Below are positions 50,949 to 60,175 of a DNA stretch of 64,000 nucleotides, in pieces. The DNA comes from Pseudolysinimonas_A sp039912695. GTDB lineage: Bacteria > Actinomycetota > Actinomycetes > Actinomycetales > Microbacteriaceae. The stretch's first letter is position 1. Each line of letters opens with the position of its first letter. The notes under the pieces are model-generated. The model made no database searches, had not been told where the DNA came from, and worked only from the letters and a program-made list of their open reading frames with translations. Both the position numbers and the translations under genes were made by a program. The stretch spans positions 124,001 to 188,000 of the forward strand of contig NZ_JBDSPJ010000002.1 in NCBI RefSeq assembly GCF_039912695.1. Direction: 5' to 3'.

Positions 50949-52175
50949 GTGGCGAACGAACAGGCACCGTGGGGTCGCGTCGGCGACGACGGCACCGTGT
51001 ACGTCCGTGAGACGGATGGCGAACGCGCCGTCGGCTCCTACCCTGACGCGAGCCCCGAAGAAGCACTGGCCTACTTCGAGCGCAAGTTCGTCGAGTTGCA
51101 GGGCCAGGTCGTGCTGCTCGAACAGCGCGTCCGCGGTGGCGCGCCCGCTGCCGACGTGTCGAAAGCGATCACGTCGCTGACCGAGTCCATCTCGGGCGCC
51201 AACGCTGTAGGCGACCTCGCATCTCTCACCGAACGCCTGGGGAAGCTCACCGGAAGCATCGGCGAACTCACCGAAAAGCAGTCCGCCGAGGCGCGCGCCG
51301 CTGTCGATGCCGCCATCGCTGAACGCGAGGTGCTGGTGGCGCAGGTAGAAGCCCTCGCCGCTCAAGACCCTGCCAAGGCACAGTGGAAGCAGGTATCCAC
51401 TCAGCTCGACGAACTCTTCGGACGCTGGCAAGCCGCGCAGAAAGACGGCCCTCGCCTGCCGAAACCGGTGAGCGACGAGTTCTGGAAGCGTTTTCGCGCC
51501 GCGCGCACCAACCTTGAGACCCACCGCAAGGCCTTCTTTGCGGACCTCGACAGCACTCACAAAGAAGCTCGCGGCCGCAAGCAAGAACTGATCGACAAGG
51601 CCGAGGCTTTGGCGGGCAACGGTGCCGCGGCGATTCCCGACTACCGCCGGATGCTCGATGAGTGGAAACTCGCAGGTCGCGCAGGCAAGAAGGTCGACGA
51701 CGCACTCTGGGCGAAGTTCAAAGCCGCGGGCGACGCCCTGTATGCCGCGAAGGCCGAAGTCGACGCCAAAGAGAACGAAGAATTCGCCGGCAACCTCGAG
51801 CAGAAACTCGAACTGCTGACCGAGGCCGAGAAGCTTCTGACGGCGAGTGATCGTGAGCAGGCCAAGAAGGCGCTGCTGGGAATCCAACGCCGCTGGGATG
51901 CGATCGGCAAGGTCCCGCGCGACAACCTGCGTGCGGTCGAAGACCGGATGCGTCAGATGGAAGCCGCCGTCAAGAAACTCGACGACGACCACTGGAGCAA
52001 GAGCGACCCCGAGAAGCAAGCCCGTTCATCCGGGCTCGCGGCGCAACTGACCGGCGCGATCGAGAAGCTCGAGAAGGAGCTGGCTGCTGCGACTGCCGCT
52101 GGCGATACCCGCAAGATCAAGGATGCTCAAGAGGCTCTCGCGTCTCGCAAGTTGTTGCTCGGCGCGCTCGGCTAG
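50949..52175 (+). CDS. DUF349 coiled-coil protein
   Basis: A 408-aa, mostly helical, charge-rich protein made of repeated three-helix units with Trp-centred motifs ('WKQVSTQLDELFGRWQAAQK', 'FWKRFRAARTNLETHRKAFF', 'LWAKFKAAGDALYAAK'), the hallmark of DUF349. Function is unknown in actinobacteria. Start GTG at 50949 with GAGGAACGG upstream. It is conserved near rel and the cyclophilin gene in related genomes. Confidence 0.9.
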   Translation: MANEQAPWGRVGDDGTVYVRETDGERAVGSYPDASPEEALAYFERKFVELQGQVVLLEQRVRGGAPAADVSKAITSLTESISGANAVGDLASLTERLGKLTGSIGELTEKQSAEARAAVDAAIAEREVLVAQVEALAAQDPAKAQWKQVSTQLDELFGRWQAAQKDGPRLPKPVSDEFWKRFRAARTNLETHRKAFFADLDSTHKEARGRKQELIDKAEALAGNGAAAIPDYRRMLDEWKLAGRAGKKVDDALWAKFKAAGDALYAAKAEVDAKENEEFAGNLEQKLELLTEAEKLLTASDREQAKKALLGIQRRWDAIGKVPRDNLRAVEDRMRQMEAAVKKLDDDHWSKSDPEKQARSSGLAAQLTGAIEKLEKELAAATAAGDTRKIKDAQEALASRKLLLGALG

Positions 52176-52269
52176 TCCGACCGCTGGACCGGGTTCTCCA
52201 CAGGCCCGGCCATCCACCGAACTGCAGCGGACGCCCTCGCGGCAGCGCGAGTCGTGACACCCTCCGGGA

Positions 52270-52836
52270 GTGCCTTCCGCGTCAGCCCTCCCCTCGGTGC
52301 TGTTTGCGGCCGACCTGTCGTGGGTTGAACTACAGGCTGCCCGACTTGACGGTGAGCTGTACCCGCTCGCCGACGCGTATTGCCTAATTGGCGAACTGGA
52401 GAGCCCGCCGCACCGAGCCCGATCGGTGCTCGGTGCTCGCTCGAGTCGGCTGATCGCCGAGCTCGACACTGCCGCTTGGATTTGGGGCGTGCCTGTGCGA
52501 CCACTGAGCCCGCGGTTCGCCGTCACCCCCGACGCCCGGGCACGTCTGTCGCCCGATCAACATGCCAAGGTGCGCGAAGTGGTCTACGACGACGGCGATC
52601 TGATCCAGCTCGACGGCGTGCGCGTGACGACTCCGGTGCGAACCGTGATTGACCTGGCACGATTCGACGAACCCTTCCGGCCGCTGATTGTGGCTCAGCT
52701 CGCGGCGATCGCGGGTCTCCACCTCGTCGACTGTCTTGCTGCGCTGGAAGCCCGCCCCGGCATCCCGGCCAAGAATCGAGCGAAAGCCAACCTGAAAGCG
52801 GCGCTCACTCAGACTTACGCCGTAGACACCCGGTAG
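52270..52836 (+). CDS. AbiEi-like conserved protein converging on rel
   Basis: A 188-aa protein of the kind annotated as type IV toxin-antitoxin AbiEi-like: an N-terminal helical part, 'ELDTAAWIWGVPVRPLSPRF', then the recurrent 'LDGVRVTTPVRTVIDLAR' block near residues 116-134. No AbiEii toxin (nucleotidyltransferase) gene is next to it, so toxin-antitoxin action is not supported here. Start GTG at 52270. Its 3' end overlaps the 3' end of rel by 22 bp on the opposite strand. Confidence 0.65.
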   Translation: MPSASALPSVLFAADLSWVELQAARLDGELYPLADAYCLIGELESPPHRARSVLGARSSRLIAELDTAAWIWGVPVRPLSPRFAVTPDARARLSPDQHAKVREVVYDDGDLIQLDGVRVTTPVRTVIDLARFDEPFRPLIVAQLAAIAGLHLVDCLAALEARPGIPAKNRAKANLKAALTQTYAVDTR

Positions 52837-55085
52837 ACGTCATACACACCGTCGATGCGCCGTACAGAGTTCAGCAGGCGATCGAGATGAACCGTGTCAC
52901 CCATCTCGAAGACGTAGCGCGAGAGCGCCAGGCGGTCTGACGAGGTCGAGACGCTCGCTGAGAGGATGTTGACGTGGTTCTCGGCGAGAACCCGCGTGAT
53001 GTCCGACAGCAGCCCAGCGCGATCGAGCGCCTCAACCTGGATCTGCACCAAGAAGATGCTCGACGACGTCGGCGCCCACTCGACCTCGATGATGCGACCT
53101 TCTTCATCGCGCAGCGCGACGACGTTCGTGCAATCGGTTCGATGCACCGAAACGCCGGAACCGCGAGTCACGAACCCGAGGATGTCGTCACCCGGTACCG
53201 GCGTGCAGCACTTGGCGAGTTTCACCAGGATGTCGGGCGCCCCGCGCACGAGCACACCCGAGTCGCTCGGCCGTAGTTGCCGTGCGCGCCCCTTCGGGGT
53301 GAACGGGACCTCGGCTTCGTCTGCCTCGGCCTCGGACTGCACGGAGGAGACGACTTTCTCGAGCACCGATTGCGGCGAGACATGACCTTCGCCGACCGCC
53401 GCGTAGAGCGACTCGACCCCGTCGTAGCGCAACCCGGCAGCGACCTCGGCGAGAACATCCGAGCTCATCAGCTTCTGCAGCGGCAGGTTCTGCTTGCGCA
53501 TCGCACGCGCGATCGCATCCTTGCCCTGCTCGACCGCGTCTTCGCGGCGTTCCTTCGTGAACCAGCCACGGATCTTGTTGCGCGCGCGCGGGCTCTTGAC
53601 GAAGTTCAGCCAGTCCTGACTGGGGCTGGCATCGGGGTTCTTCGAGGTGAACACCTCGACAACGTCACCGGAGGAGAGTTCGCTCTCAAGCGGCACGAGC
53701 CGGCCGTTGACCTTCGCGCCCATCGTGCGGTGCCCGACCTCGGTGTGCACGGCATAGGCGAAGTCCACCGGACTCGCACCCGCGGGGAGGCCGATGACCT
53801 TCCCTTGCGGGGTGAAGACGTAGACCTCTTTTGCGCCGATCTCGAAACGCAGATTGTCGAGGAACTCCCCCGCATCCTCGGTTTCGGACTGCCAGTCGCT
53901 GATGTGCGCAAGCCACGCCATCTCGGTGTCGTTGGACTTCACACCTTCTTCGGTGCGACTGGCGTCACCCCGCCCGGAGTTCATCCGCTCCTTGTACTTC
54001 CAGTGCGCCGCGACACCGAACTCGGCGCGCTGATGCATCTCCGGTGTGCGGATCTGGATCTCGATCGCACGGCCCTTAGGCCCGATCACCGTGGTGTGTA
54101 GCGACTGGTAGAGGTTAAACTTCGGGGTCGCGATGTAGTCCTTGAAGCGACCAGGAATCGGGTTCCAGCGTGCGTGGATCGACCCCAGCACCGCGTAGCA
54201 ATCGCGGATGTTGTTGACCAGAACACGGATGCCGACGAGGTCGTAGATCTCGGTGAACTCCCGACCGCGCAGCACCATCTTTTGGTAGATCGAGTAGTAC
54301 TGCTTCGGCCGTCCGACGACTTGGCCTTTGATCTTCGCTGACTTCAGATCGTCGTTGACCGCATCGATCACCTGTTGAACGAACTCTTCGCGCTGGGGCG
54401 TGCGGTCGCGTACCAGGCTCTCAATCTCGACATAGAGCTTGGGGTGGAGCACCGCGAACGAAAGGTCTTCGAGTTCCCACTTGATGGTTTGGATGCCGAG
54501 GCGGTGCGCGAGCGGGGCGTAGATCTCGATGGTCTCCTGCGCCTTACGGCGGGCCGACTCTTCGGGCACGAAACCCCAGGTGCGTGCGTTGTGCAGACGG
54601 TCGGCCAGCTTGACGACCAGCACCCGGATGTCTTTGCTCATCGCGACGACCATCTTGCGTACTGTCTCGGCCTGAGCGCTGTCGCCGTACTTCAGCTTGT
54701 CGAGCTTGGTCACACCGTCGACGAGCATCGCGACCTCGTCGCCGAATTCGGCGCGCAACATGTCGAGCGTGTAGTCGGTGTCTTCGACGGTGTCGTGGAG
54801 CAGCGCGGCCGCCAGGGTCTTGGGTCCGATTCCGAGATCCGCGAGAATCTGCGCCACTGCCACCGGGTGGGTGATGTACGGCTCGCCGCTCTTACGTTTC
54901 TGGCCGGAGTGCGCCTTCTCTGCAGCGGCATAGGCGCGCTCGATGATGGCGATATCAGCCTTCGGATGATGCGTGCGAACCGTCTTCAGCAGGCGGTCGA
55001 CAGCTCCGACGGGCTGTGCCCGCGAGAAGATGCGCGGCAACAGAGTGCGCAGAGATGCCGTTCCCGGCGCCTGCGTCTCCGTCAT
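52815..55085 (-). CDS. rel: Bifunctional (p)ppGpp synthetase/hydrolase
   Basis: The 756-aa Rel protein sets alarmone levels. Domains in order: HD hydrolase ('PYITHPVAVAQIL', 'LLHDTVEDTDYT'), synthetase ('GIRVLVNNIRDCYAVLG', 'GRFKDYIATPKFNLYQSLHTTV'), TGS ('VYVFTPQGKVIGLPAGASPVDFAYAVHTEVG'-region), a zinc/helical region with 'KCCTPVPGDDILGF', and a C-terminal ACT domain ('AGLLSDITRVLAENHVNI'). The RFKD motif is the RxKD type of bifunctional Rel enzymes. Both activities look intact. The stop is inside the opposite-strand AbiEi-like gene. Confidence 0.97.
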   Translation of the reverse strand: MTETQAPGTASLRTLLPRIFSRAQPVGAVDRLLKTVRTHHPKADIAIIERAYAAAEKAHSGQKRKSGEPYITHPVAVAQILADLGIGPKTLAAALLHDTVEDTDYTLDMLRAEFGDEVAMLVDGVTKLDKLKYGDSAQAETVRKMVVAMSKDIRVLVVKLADRLHNARTWGFVPEESARRKAQETIEIYAPLAHRLGIQTIKWELEDLSFAVLHPKLYVEIESLVRDRTPQREEFVQQVIDAVNDDLKSAKIKGQVVGRPKQYYSIYQKMVLRGREFTEIYDLVGIRVLVNNIRDCYAVLGSIHARWNPIPGRFKDYIATPKFNLYQSLHTTVIGPKGRAIEIQIRTPEMHQRAEFGVAAHWKYKERMNSGRGDASRTEEGVKSNDTEMAWLAHISDWQSETEDAGEFLDNLRFEIGAKEVYVFTPQGKVIGLPAGASPVDFAYAVHTEVGHRTMGAKVNGRLVPLESELSSGDVVEVFTSKNPDASPSQDWLNFVKSPRARNKIRGWFTKERREDAVEQGKDAIARAMRKQNLPLQKLMSSDVLAEVAAGLRYDGVESLYAAVGEGHVSPQSVLEKVVSSVQSEAEADEAEVPFTPKGRARQLRPSDSGVLVRGAPDILVKLAKCCTPVPGDDILGFVTRGSGVSVHRTDCTNVVALRDEEGRIIEVEWAPTSSSIFLVQIQVEALDRAGLLSDITRVLAENHVNILSASVSTSSDRLALSRYVFEMGDTVHLDRLLNSVRRIDGVYDVYRVSTA

Positions 55086-55131
55086 GGAGTGAGTCTAGTT
55101 ATCCGGCGATTCACTCGCCGGACGCCTGGCG

Positions 55132-56139
55132 TTACGCGGAGACCGCGGACTTTGCCCGAAGGGTCAAGGTGCGCTTGTCGCGCGCCGCGACCTTCGCTTC
55201 GCCCTGGCGGAACATCACGTACAGCGGCGAGGCGATGAACGGAGTCGAGTAGGTGCCGATGACGGTTCCCACCAGGAGCGCGAGCGAGATGTCGCGCAGC
55301 GTGTCAGCACCCAGCACAAACGACCCGATGAAGAGGATCGCTGCGACCGGGAGTGCCGCCACGACACCGGTGTTGATCGAGCGCACGAGCGTCTGGTTGA
55401 CGGCGAGGTTGACCGTTTCGGCAAAGGTACGCGTCGACTCGTCACCCTGCTCGGAGGTGTTTTCGCGGATCTTGTCGAACACCACGACGGTGTCGTAGAG
55501 CGAGAAGCCGAGGATCGTCAGGAACCCGATGACCGCCGCCGGGGTGATCTCGAAGCCAGTTGCGGCGTAGACGCCGATCGTGATGACGAGGTCGTGGATG
55601 AGCGACAGGATTGCGGCCAGCGACATCTTCCAGGTGCGGAAGTAGATGGCCATCAGTATCAGGGCGAGCGACAGGAAGACCGCGAGCCCGATCAGGGCCT
55701 GCCGGGTGATGTCAGCACCCCAGGTGGGTCCAATGAACGACGAGGTGACCGTCTCGGTGTCGTACGCCTTCTTCAGCGCCGCGGCGACATCCTGAGTCTG
55801 GGGATCGGTGAGCTGATCAGTCTGAACGCGCACGCCGTCGGTTCCCACCGTGGTGACGTGAACACCCACGGCGGCGACGACCGAATGAACAGCGTCTTCA
55901 GCGACCGACGGGTTCGTTGATGAGGCCGCCGAAACCGTGAACTGCGAACCACCGCGAAACTCGATGCCGAAGTTGAAGCCGTCGGCGGGGTTACCGCCGC
56001 CGCGGATAAACGGCACCGCAATGGCGAGCAGCATCAGCACAGCGCCGATCGTCAGCCAGATGCGACGCATCGGGATGAACGGAACCGAGCGTTCGCCGGT
56101 GTAGAGGTCGTTACCGAACCTGGTGAGTCCGTTGGCCAT
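55132..56139 (-). CDS. secF: Protein translocase subunit SecF
   Basis: SecF with SecD uses the proton gradient to help export through SecYEG. The 335-aa protein has six membrane spans, 'GGNPADGFNFGIEFRGGSQF' in the first extracytoplasmic domain start, and 'GFLTILGFSLYDTVVVFDKIREN', the family motif in the TM4-5 region. The ATG overlaps the secD stop by 1 bp (TAATG). Confidence 0.97.
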   Translation of the reverse strand: MANGLTRFGNDLYTGERSVPFIPMRRIWLTIGAVLMLLAIAVPFIRGGGNPADGFNFGIEFRGGSQFTVSAASSTNPSVAEDAVHSVVAAVGVHVTTVGTDGVRVQTDQLTDPQTQDVAAALKKAYDTETVTSSFIGPTWGADITRQALIGLAVFLSLALILMAIYFRTWKMSLAAILSLIHDLVITIGVYAATGFEITPAAVIGFLTILGFSLYDTVVVFDKIRENTSEQGDESTRTFAETVNLAVNQTLVRSINTGVVAALPVAAILFIGSFVLGADTLRDISLALLVGTVIGTYSTPFIASPLYVMFRQGEAKVAARDKRTLTLRAKSAVSA

Positions 56140-57878
56140 TACTTCTTCCCCTCGGACTCAGCTGCTTTGCGTTCAGCGATCGTCTGGCGAATGCCAGCCT
56201 CGCGGCTCGCGCCTCCGCGGCGGGCATCGGCCGAAGTGCGGAACTCGGCACGCCCCCGATAGACCGCGCCGAGGGCGTCGGGATCAAGACCGCTCAACGG
56301 GTTACCCGACGAGAAGAACCGCGTTGTTGCGAGCAACTGAAGCATCGGATGCGTGAACAGCACGACCACGAGAACGTCGATGATGACGGTGATGCCGAGG
56401 GTGAGTGCGAACCCGCGGACGTTGCCGACGGCGAAGATGTACAGCACGATCGCCGACAGCATCGTGACGCCCTTGGCGGCGTAGATCGTTCTCAGCGCGC
56501 GTTTCCAGCCGGCCTCGACGGCACCGACGAGTCCACGGCCGTCACGGAGCTCATCCCTGATGCGCTCGAAGTAGACGATGAACGAGTCGACGGTGAAGCC
56601 GATCGCGACGATCAGGCCAGCCACACCGGCCAACGAGAGTCGGTAGTTGTAGTGCTGAGCCGCGATCGTGATGACCCCGTAGGTGATCGCCGCGGCAATC
56701 ACCAGCGACGAGATCGTCACCGAGGCGAGCGCCCGGTACTGGAAGAACGAGTAGATCACGACGAGCAGCAGGCCGATGCCGCCCGCGACCAGGCCGCTGA
56801 CGAGTTGGCTCTTACCCAAAGTTGAGTCGATGGTGTCGCGGCTCTGCACCGTGAAGCTCAGAGGTAGCGCACCAAACTTGAGCTGGTTCGCCAGTTCGGT
56901 CGCGGTCTCCTGCGTGAAGTTGCCCGTGATCTGAGGCTTGCCGTCGACGATCGAGGACTTGGTCACCGGCGCCGAAATGACCCGACCGTCGAGCACGATC
57001 GCGAACTGGTCGCGCGGCGACGCGTTCGCGAGTCGCAACTTGTTGAGCCGCTCCGTCACGGTGGCGAACTGCGTCGTGCCGGTTCCATCGAAGACGATGT
57101 TGACGGCCCACGTGTTGGAGGTGACGCCGCTCGAGCCCTGAACGGTGCCGGCGGTGGCATTCGAGATGGTCTCGCCGCTCACCTCGACGGGGCCGAGAAG
57201 GTACTTGATCGAGCTGTCGCTTTCGCAGGTGACGAGCGGCAGGTCAGGGTTGGCCGCGTTGGTCTCGGCCGAGACCAGACTCGAGCAATCAAAGGAATCG
57301 TATTGGGCCTGCAGGTCGGGGGTGACCCAGTTGAGGTCGCTGTCGTCGGTTGGGGCGATAGACGGTGTCGACCCAGGATCAGGGGTCGCGCTTGCCGTGC
57401 CTGTTGAGCCGTCTGTTGGGTTCGGCGAGGCGGGATCCGTCGGCGACGGCGTTGCACCGCCTCCGATCGACGAGGTCGAGGGCTGTCCGGCGAGAAGCAC
57501 CGGGCGAAATTCGAGCTTCGACGCCGCCTGAATGCGGTCAAGCGTCGCCTGGTCGGGGATACCGGGGATCGACACGACGATGTTCTTGCCGAGGAGGCCG
57601 ATCTCTGCTTCGGAGGTTCCCGCGTAGTCGACGCGCTGTCGGATGATCGAGACGGCCTGGTTGAGCTGGTCCGTCGACGGATCCTGCCCGTTGACCACAA
57701 TCGGCTCGAGGATGATTTGCGTTCCACCCTCGAGGTCGAGGGCGAGTTTCGGCGTGGGATCCCAGCCGGCCCAGAGCACACCGCCGCCGATGATGCCCGC
57801 GAGCACGACGATAATCGCCCCCAGCCAAGCGAGCGAACGACCGGCCTTACGGACGGGCGTCGACGACTTCGTGGCCAC
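56139..57878 (-). CDS. secD: Protein translocase subunit SecD
   Basis: The 579-aa SecD has TM1 near the N-terminus, 'LALDLEGGTQIILEP' (P1 domain start), a Pro/Ser/Thr-rich insertion at about 125-180 typical of actinobacteria, 'ANQLKFGALPLSF', and a C-terminal five-span block with 'GLIVAIGFTVDSFIVYFERIRDELRDGR'. Start GTG at 57878. It acts with SecF and YajC, whose genes flank it. Confidence 0.96.
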   Translation of the reverse strand: MATKSSTPVRKAGRSLAWLGAIIVVLAGIIGGGVLWAGWDPTPKLALDLEGGTQIILEPIVVNGQDPSTDQLNQAVSIIRQRVDYAGTSEAEIGLLGKNIVVSIPGIPDQATLDRIQAASKLEFRPVLLAGQPSTSSIGGGATPSPTDPASPNPTDGSTGTASATPDPGSTPSIAPTDDSDLNWVTPDLQAQYDSFDCSSLVSAETNAANPDLPLVTCESDSSIKYLLGPVEVSGETISNATAGTVQGSSGVTSNTWAVNIVFDGTGTTQFATVTERLNKLRLANASPRDQFAIVLDGRVISAPVTKSSIVDGKPQITGNFTQETATELANQLKFGALPLSFTVQSRDTIDSTLGKSQLVSGLVAGGIGLLLVVIYSFFQYRALASVTISSLVIAAAITYGVITIAAQHYNYRLSLAGVAGLIVAIGFTVDSFIVYFERIRDELRDGRGLVGAVEAGWKRALRTIYAAKGVTMLSAIVLYIFAVGNVRGFALTLGITVIIDVLVVVLFTHPMLQLLATTRFFSSGNPLSGLDPDALGAVYRGRAEFRTSADARRGGASREAGIRQTIAERKAAESEGKK

Positions 57879-57966
57879 GCGCCTCTACTTTCTACGTTTC
57901 GCGGCGCACGACATCGCGCACCTCAGATCGACCTGAACGAGCCAGGCCAACATCCAAGAATAACGA

Positions 57967-58383
57967 CTACTCGGCGGCCTTCTTGCGCGGGCGAGTCGTC
58001 TTCGGCTTCGCGGTGCGCTCGCCGTACTCAGGCTCGCCCATCGGCTTGACGCTGCTCTCGTTGAGCATCGCGCCGGATTCTTCGAGGATCTCGGCCTCGT
58101 CGGCACTCTCGTCGGCGACGGGTTCGTCAACGACCTTCGCGATCGTCTGGCTGTGCACGCGCAGGCGAGTGCCCGGCGTGGTCTCGATGATCGCCTCGTT
58201 CTTCTCGGGGTCGAGCGAGATGAGCATCCCGTAGATGCCCTGGCTCGTCATGATCTCGACGCCGGGAACGATCTTGGCGCGCTGATCTTCAGCCTGGCGA
58301 CGACGTCGACGCGAGCTGAGGAACATGAAGACGATAAGAACGCCGGCTACGGCGATGAGGGCGTACGAAGTCAAGTCCGGCAT
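57967..58383 (-). CDS. yajC: Preprotein translocase subunit YajC
   Basis: A 138-aa protein with one N-terminal span (YALIAVAGVLIVFMFLSS), a basic RRRRRQ stretch, and the YajC fold 'IVPGVEIMTSQGIYGMLISLDPEKNEAIIETTPGTRLRVHSQTI' across residues 38-82. A long charged tail ends in RKKAAE. It is 88 bp upstream of secD and part of the SecDF-YajC complex. Confidence 0.94.
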   Translation of the reverse strand: MPDLTSYALIAVAGVLIVFMFLSSRRRRRQAEDQRAKIVPGVEIMTSQGIYGMLISLDPEKNEAIIETTPGTRLRVHSQTIAKVVDEPVADESADEAEILEESGAMLNESSVKPMGEPEYGERTAKPKTTRPRKKAAE

Positions 58384-58459
58384 GAGCGGTGGAGCCTTCC
58401 AAAGTGTCAGGGGATTCGCGGGACCAGCCTAGAACTGAGGGCTGCGCGAACCCCATGCA

Positions 58460-59548
58460 TCATATGTCATCGCCGAAGAGCATCCCCTGTTCCGGCCGCT
58501 TCATCCCGAGGTGCTCCCAGGCGCGGCGGGTCGCAACGCGGCCGCGCGGGGTGCGGGTGATCATCCCGATTCGCACCAGGAAAGGTTCGACAACGGCTTC
58601 GATCGTCTCCGACTCTTCGCCGACGCTCACCGCGAGGGTGCCCAGCCCCACCGGGCCGCCGTCGAAGCGCGCGATGATCATTTCGAGCACGGCGCGGTCG
58701 AGGCGATCCAACCCGATCGGGTCGACGTCATACAGCTCGAGAGCCGCCTGAACGGCGGACATGTCTGCCCGGCCCGCTCCTCCGCCCCGGCTCTGTTGTG
58801 CTGGTGCGTCAGCAGAGCCGCGCACCAACGCGTAGTCGCGTACGCGCCGCAACAGGCGGTTTGCGATGCGCGGGGTACCGCGGCTGCGGGTGGCGATCTC
58901 GTGCCGGGCCCCCGCCTCGATGTCGAGTTCGAGCATCCGCGCCGCCCGCGCGAGCACCTCATCGAGTTCGGTGTCGTCGTAGAACTCGAGGTTGGCGGTG
59001 AAGCCGAAGCGATCGCGGAGCGGGTTTGGCAGCAGGCCGGAGCGGGTGGTCGCGCCGACGAGCGTGAAAGGTGACAGGTCGAGCGGAATGCTCGTAGCGC
59101 CCGCGCCTTTGCCGACCATGATGTCGATGCGAAAGTCTTCCATCGCGAGGTACAGCATTTCTTCGGCCGAACGCGCCATGCGGTGGATCTCGTCGATGAA
59201 CAAGACTTCGCCGGGTACGAGCGACGAGAGCAGCGCCGCGAGGTCGCCCGCGTGCTGGATCGCCGGACCGCTCGACATGCGCAACGGCCGATTGCTCTCA
59301 TGCGCGACGATCATCGCGAGTGTCGTCTTGCCGAGCCCGGGCGGACCGGCGAGCAGGATGTGGTCGGGCGTGCGATTTTGGATCGCAGCCGCGTCGAGCA
59401 GCAGTTGCAACTGGCCGCGAACCTTCACTTGCCCGACAAACTCGGCGAGCGACCGCGGACGCAGCGCCCCCTCAAAGGCAAGTTCTGCCTCAGACTCCAC
59501 GGCGGGTCGAACGATGGCGTCGTCTTCCGTGCCGGGCAACTCGCTCAC
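58460..59548 (-). CDS. ruvB: Holliday junction branch migration ATPase RuvB
   Basis: RuvB drives branch migration with RuvA. The 362-aa AAA+ protein has 'LRPRSLAEFVGQ', Walker A 'LAGPPGLGKTTLA', Walker B 'LFIDEIHRM', sensor 'GATTRSGLL', arginine finger 'PLRDRFG' and a winged-helix end 'MITRTPRGRVATRRAWEHLG'. A short Gln/Gly-rich insertion (about 242-256) is unusual but lies in a loop. Start GTG at 59548 overlaps the ruvA stop. Confidence 0.97.
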   Translation of the reverse strand: MSELPGTEDDAIVRPAVESEAELAFEGALRPRSLAEFVGQVKVRGQLQLLLDAAAIQNRTPDHILLAGPPGLGKTTLAMIVAHESNRPLRMSSGPAIQHAGDLAALLSSLVPGEVLFIDEIHRMARSAEEMLYLAMEDFRIDIMVGKGAGATSIPLDLSPFTLVGATTRSGLLPNPLRDRFGFTANLEFYDDTELDEVLARAARMLELDIEAGARHEIATRSRGTPRIANRLLRRVRDYALVRGSADAPAQQSRGGGAGRADMSAVQAALELYDVDPIGLDRLDRAVLEMIIARFDGGPVGLGTLAVSVGEESETIEAVVEPFLVRIGMITRTPRGRVATRRAWEHLGMKRPEQGMLFGDDI

Positions 59549-60168
59549 GGACGCACCTGCTGGGGGCTGAGGCGTGCCAGCGCCAACCGAAGGAGGGCAG
59601 GAACGGCGAGGGAACCGTCTTCGGTCGCCGCGTCAATGACCTCGTCGACCGCCTGGACGGCAACACGTTCGTTCCAGCCGAGGCCGACCAGCGCCGCGAC
59701 CACATTCTGTGCCGTGCTGGAGGTCGTGGGCGCCAACGCTCGCACCCCGCTGGGCGCGACAATCTTGCCCGCGAGTGACACGACGATGAGCTTCGCGGTC
59801 TTGGGTCCGATCCCCGACACCTTGCGGAACGGCGCGTCGTCTTCGGTCGCGACCGCGGCCGCGATCTGGTCGGGGCTGAGGGTCGCGAGAACGCCGAGGG
59901 CCGACTTCGGGCCCACCCCCGATACTCCGCGCAGGAGGTCGAACATGTCGAGTTCTTCGGTCGTGGCGAACCCGTACAAACTCATGTCGTCTTCACGCAC
60001 GATCAGGGCGGTGTGGATGCGCGCTTCCTGCCCGACGCGCAGCGTGAGAGCGAGGTGCGGGGTGACCTGCACCGCGTACCCGACTCCGCCGACCTCGACG
60101 CCCACCAGAGACCCTGTTGCGCCCGTTGCCGAAATGCTAAGTACCGTGCCGCGCACCGAAGAAATCAC
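59545..60168 (-). CDS. ruvA: Holliday junction DNA helicase subunit RuvA
   Basis: RuvA binds the four-way junction as a tetramer. The 207-aa protein has the OB-fold start 'MISSVRGTVLSI', 'REDDMSLYGFAT', the helix-hairpin-helix motifs 'LLRGVSGVGPKSALGVLA' and 'FRKVSGIGPKTAKLIV', and domain III at the end. Start GTG at 60168, 7 bp after the ruvC stop. Confidence 0.97.
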   Translation of the reverse strand: MISSVRGTVLSISATGATGSLVGVEVGGVGYAVQVTPHLALTLRVGQEARIHTALIVREDDMSLYGFATTEELDMFDLLRGVSGVGPKSALGVLATLSPDQIAAAVATEDDAPFRKVSGIGPKTAKLIVVSLAGKIVAPSGVRALAPTTSSTAQNVVAALVGLGWNERVAVQAVDEVIDAATEDGSLAVPALLRLALARLSPQQVRP

Positions 60169-60175
60169 GACCAGA

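Noticed and set aside
52270..52836. Type IV toxin-antitoxin pair
   Set aside because: Only an AbiEi-like gene is present; no AbiEii-type nucleotidyltransferase is next to it.
57879..57966. Possible tRNA or small RNA between secD and yajC
   Set aside because: No cloverleaf or stable hairpin could be drawn; nothing recognisable is there.
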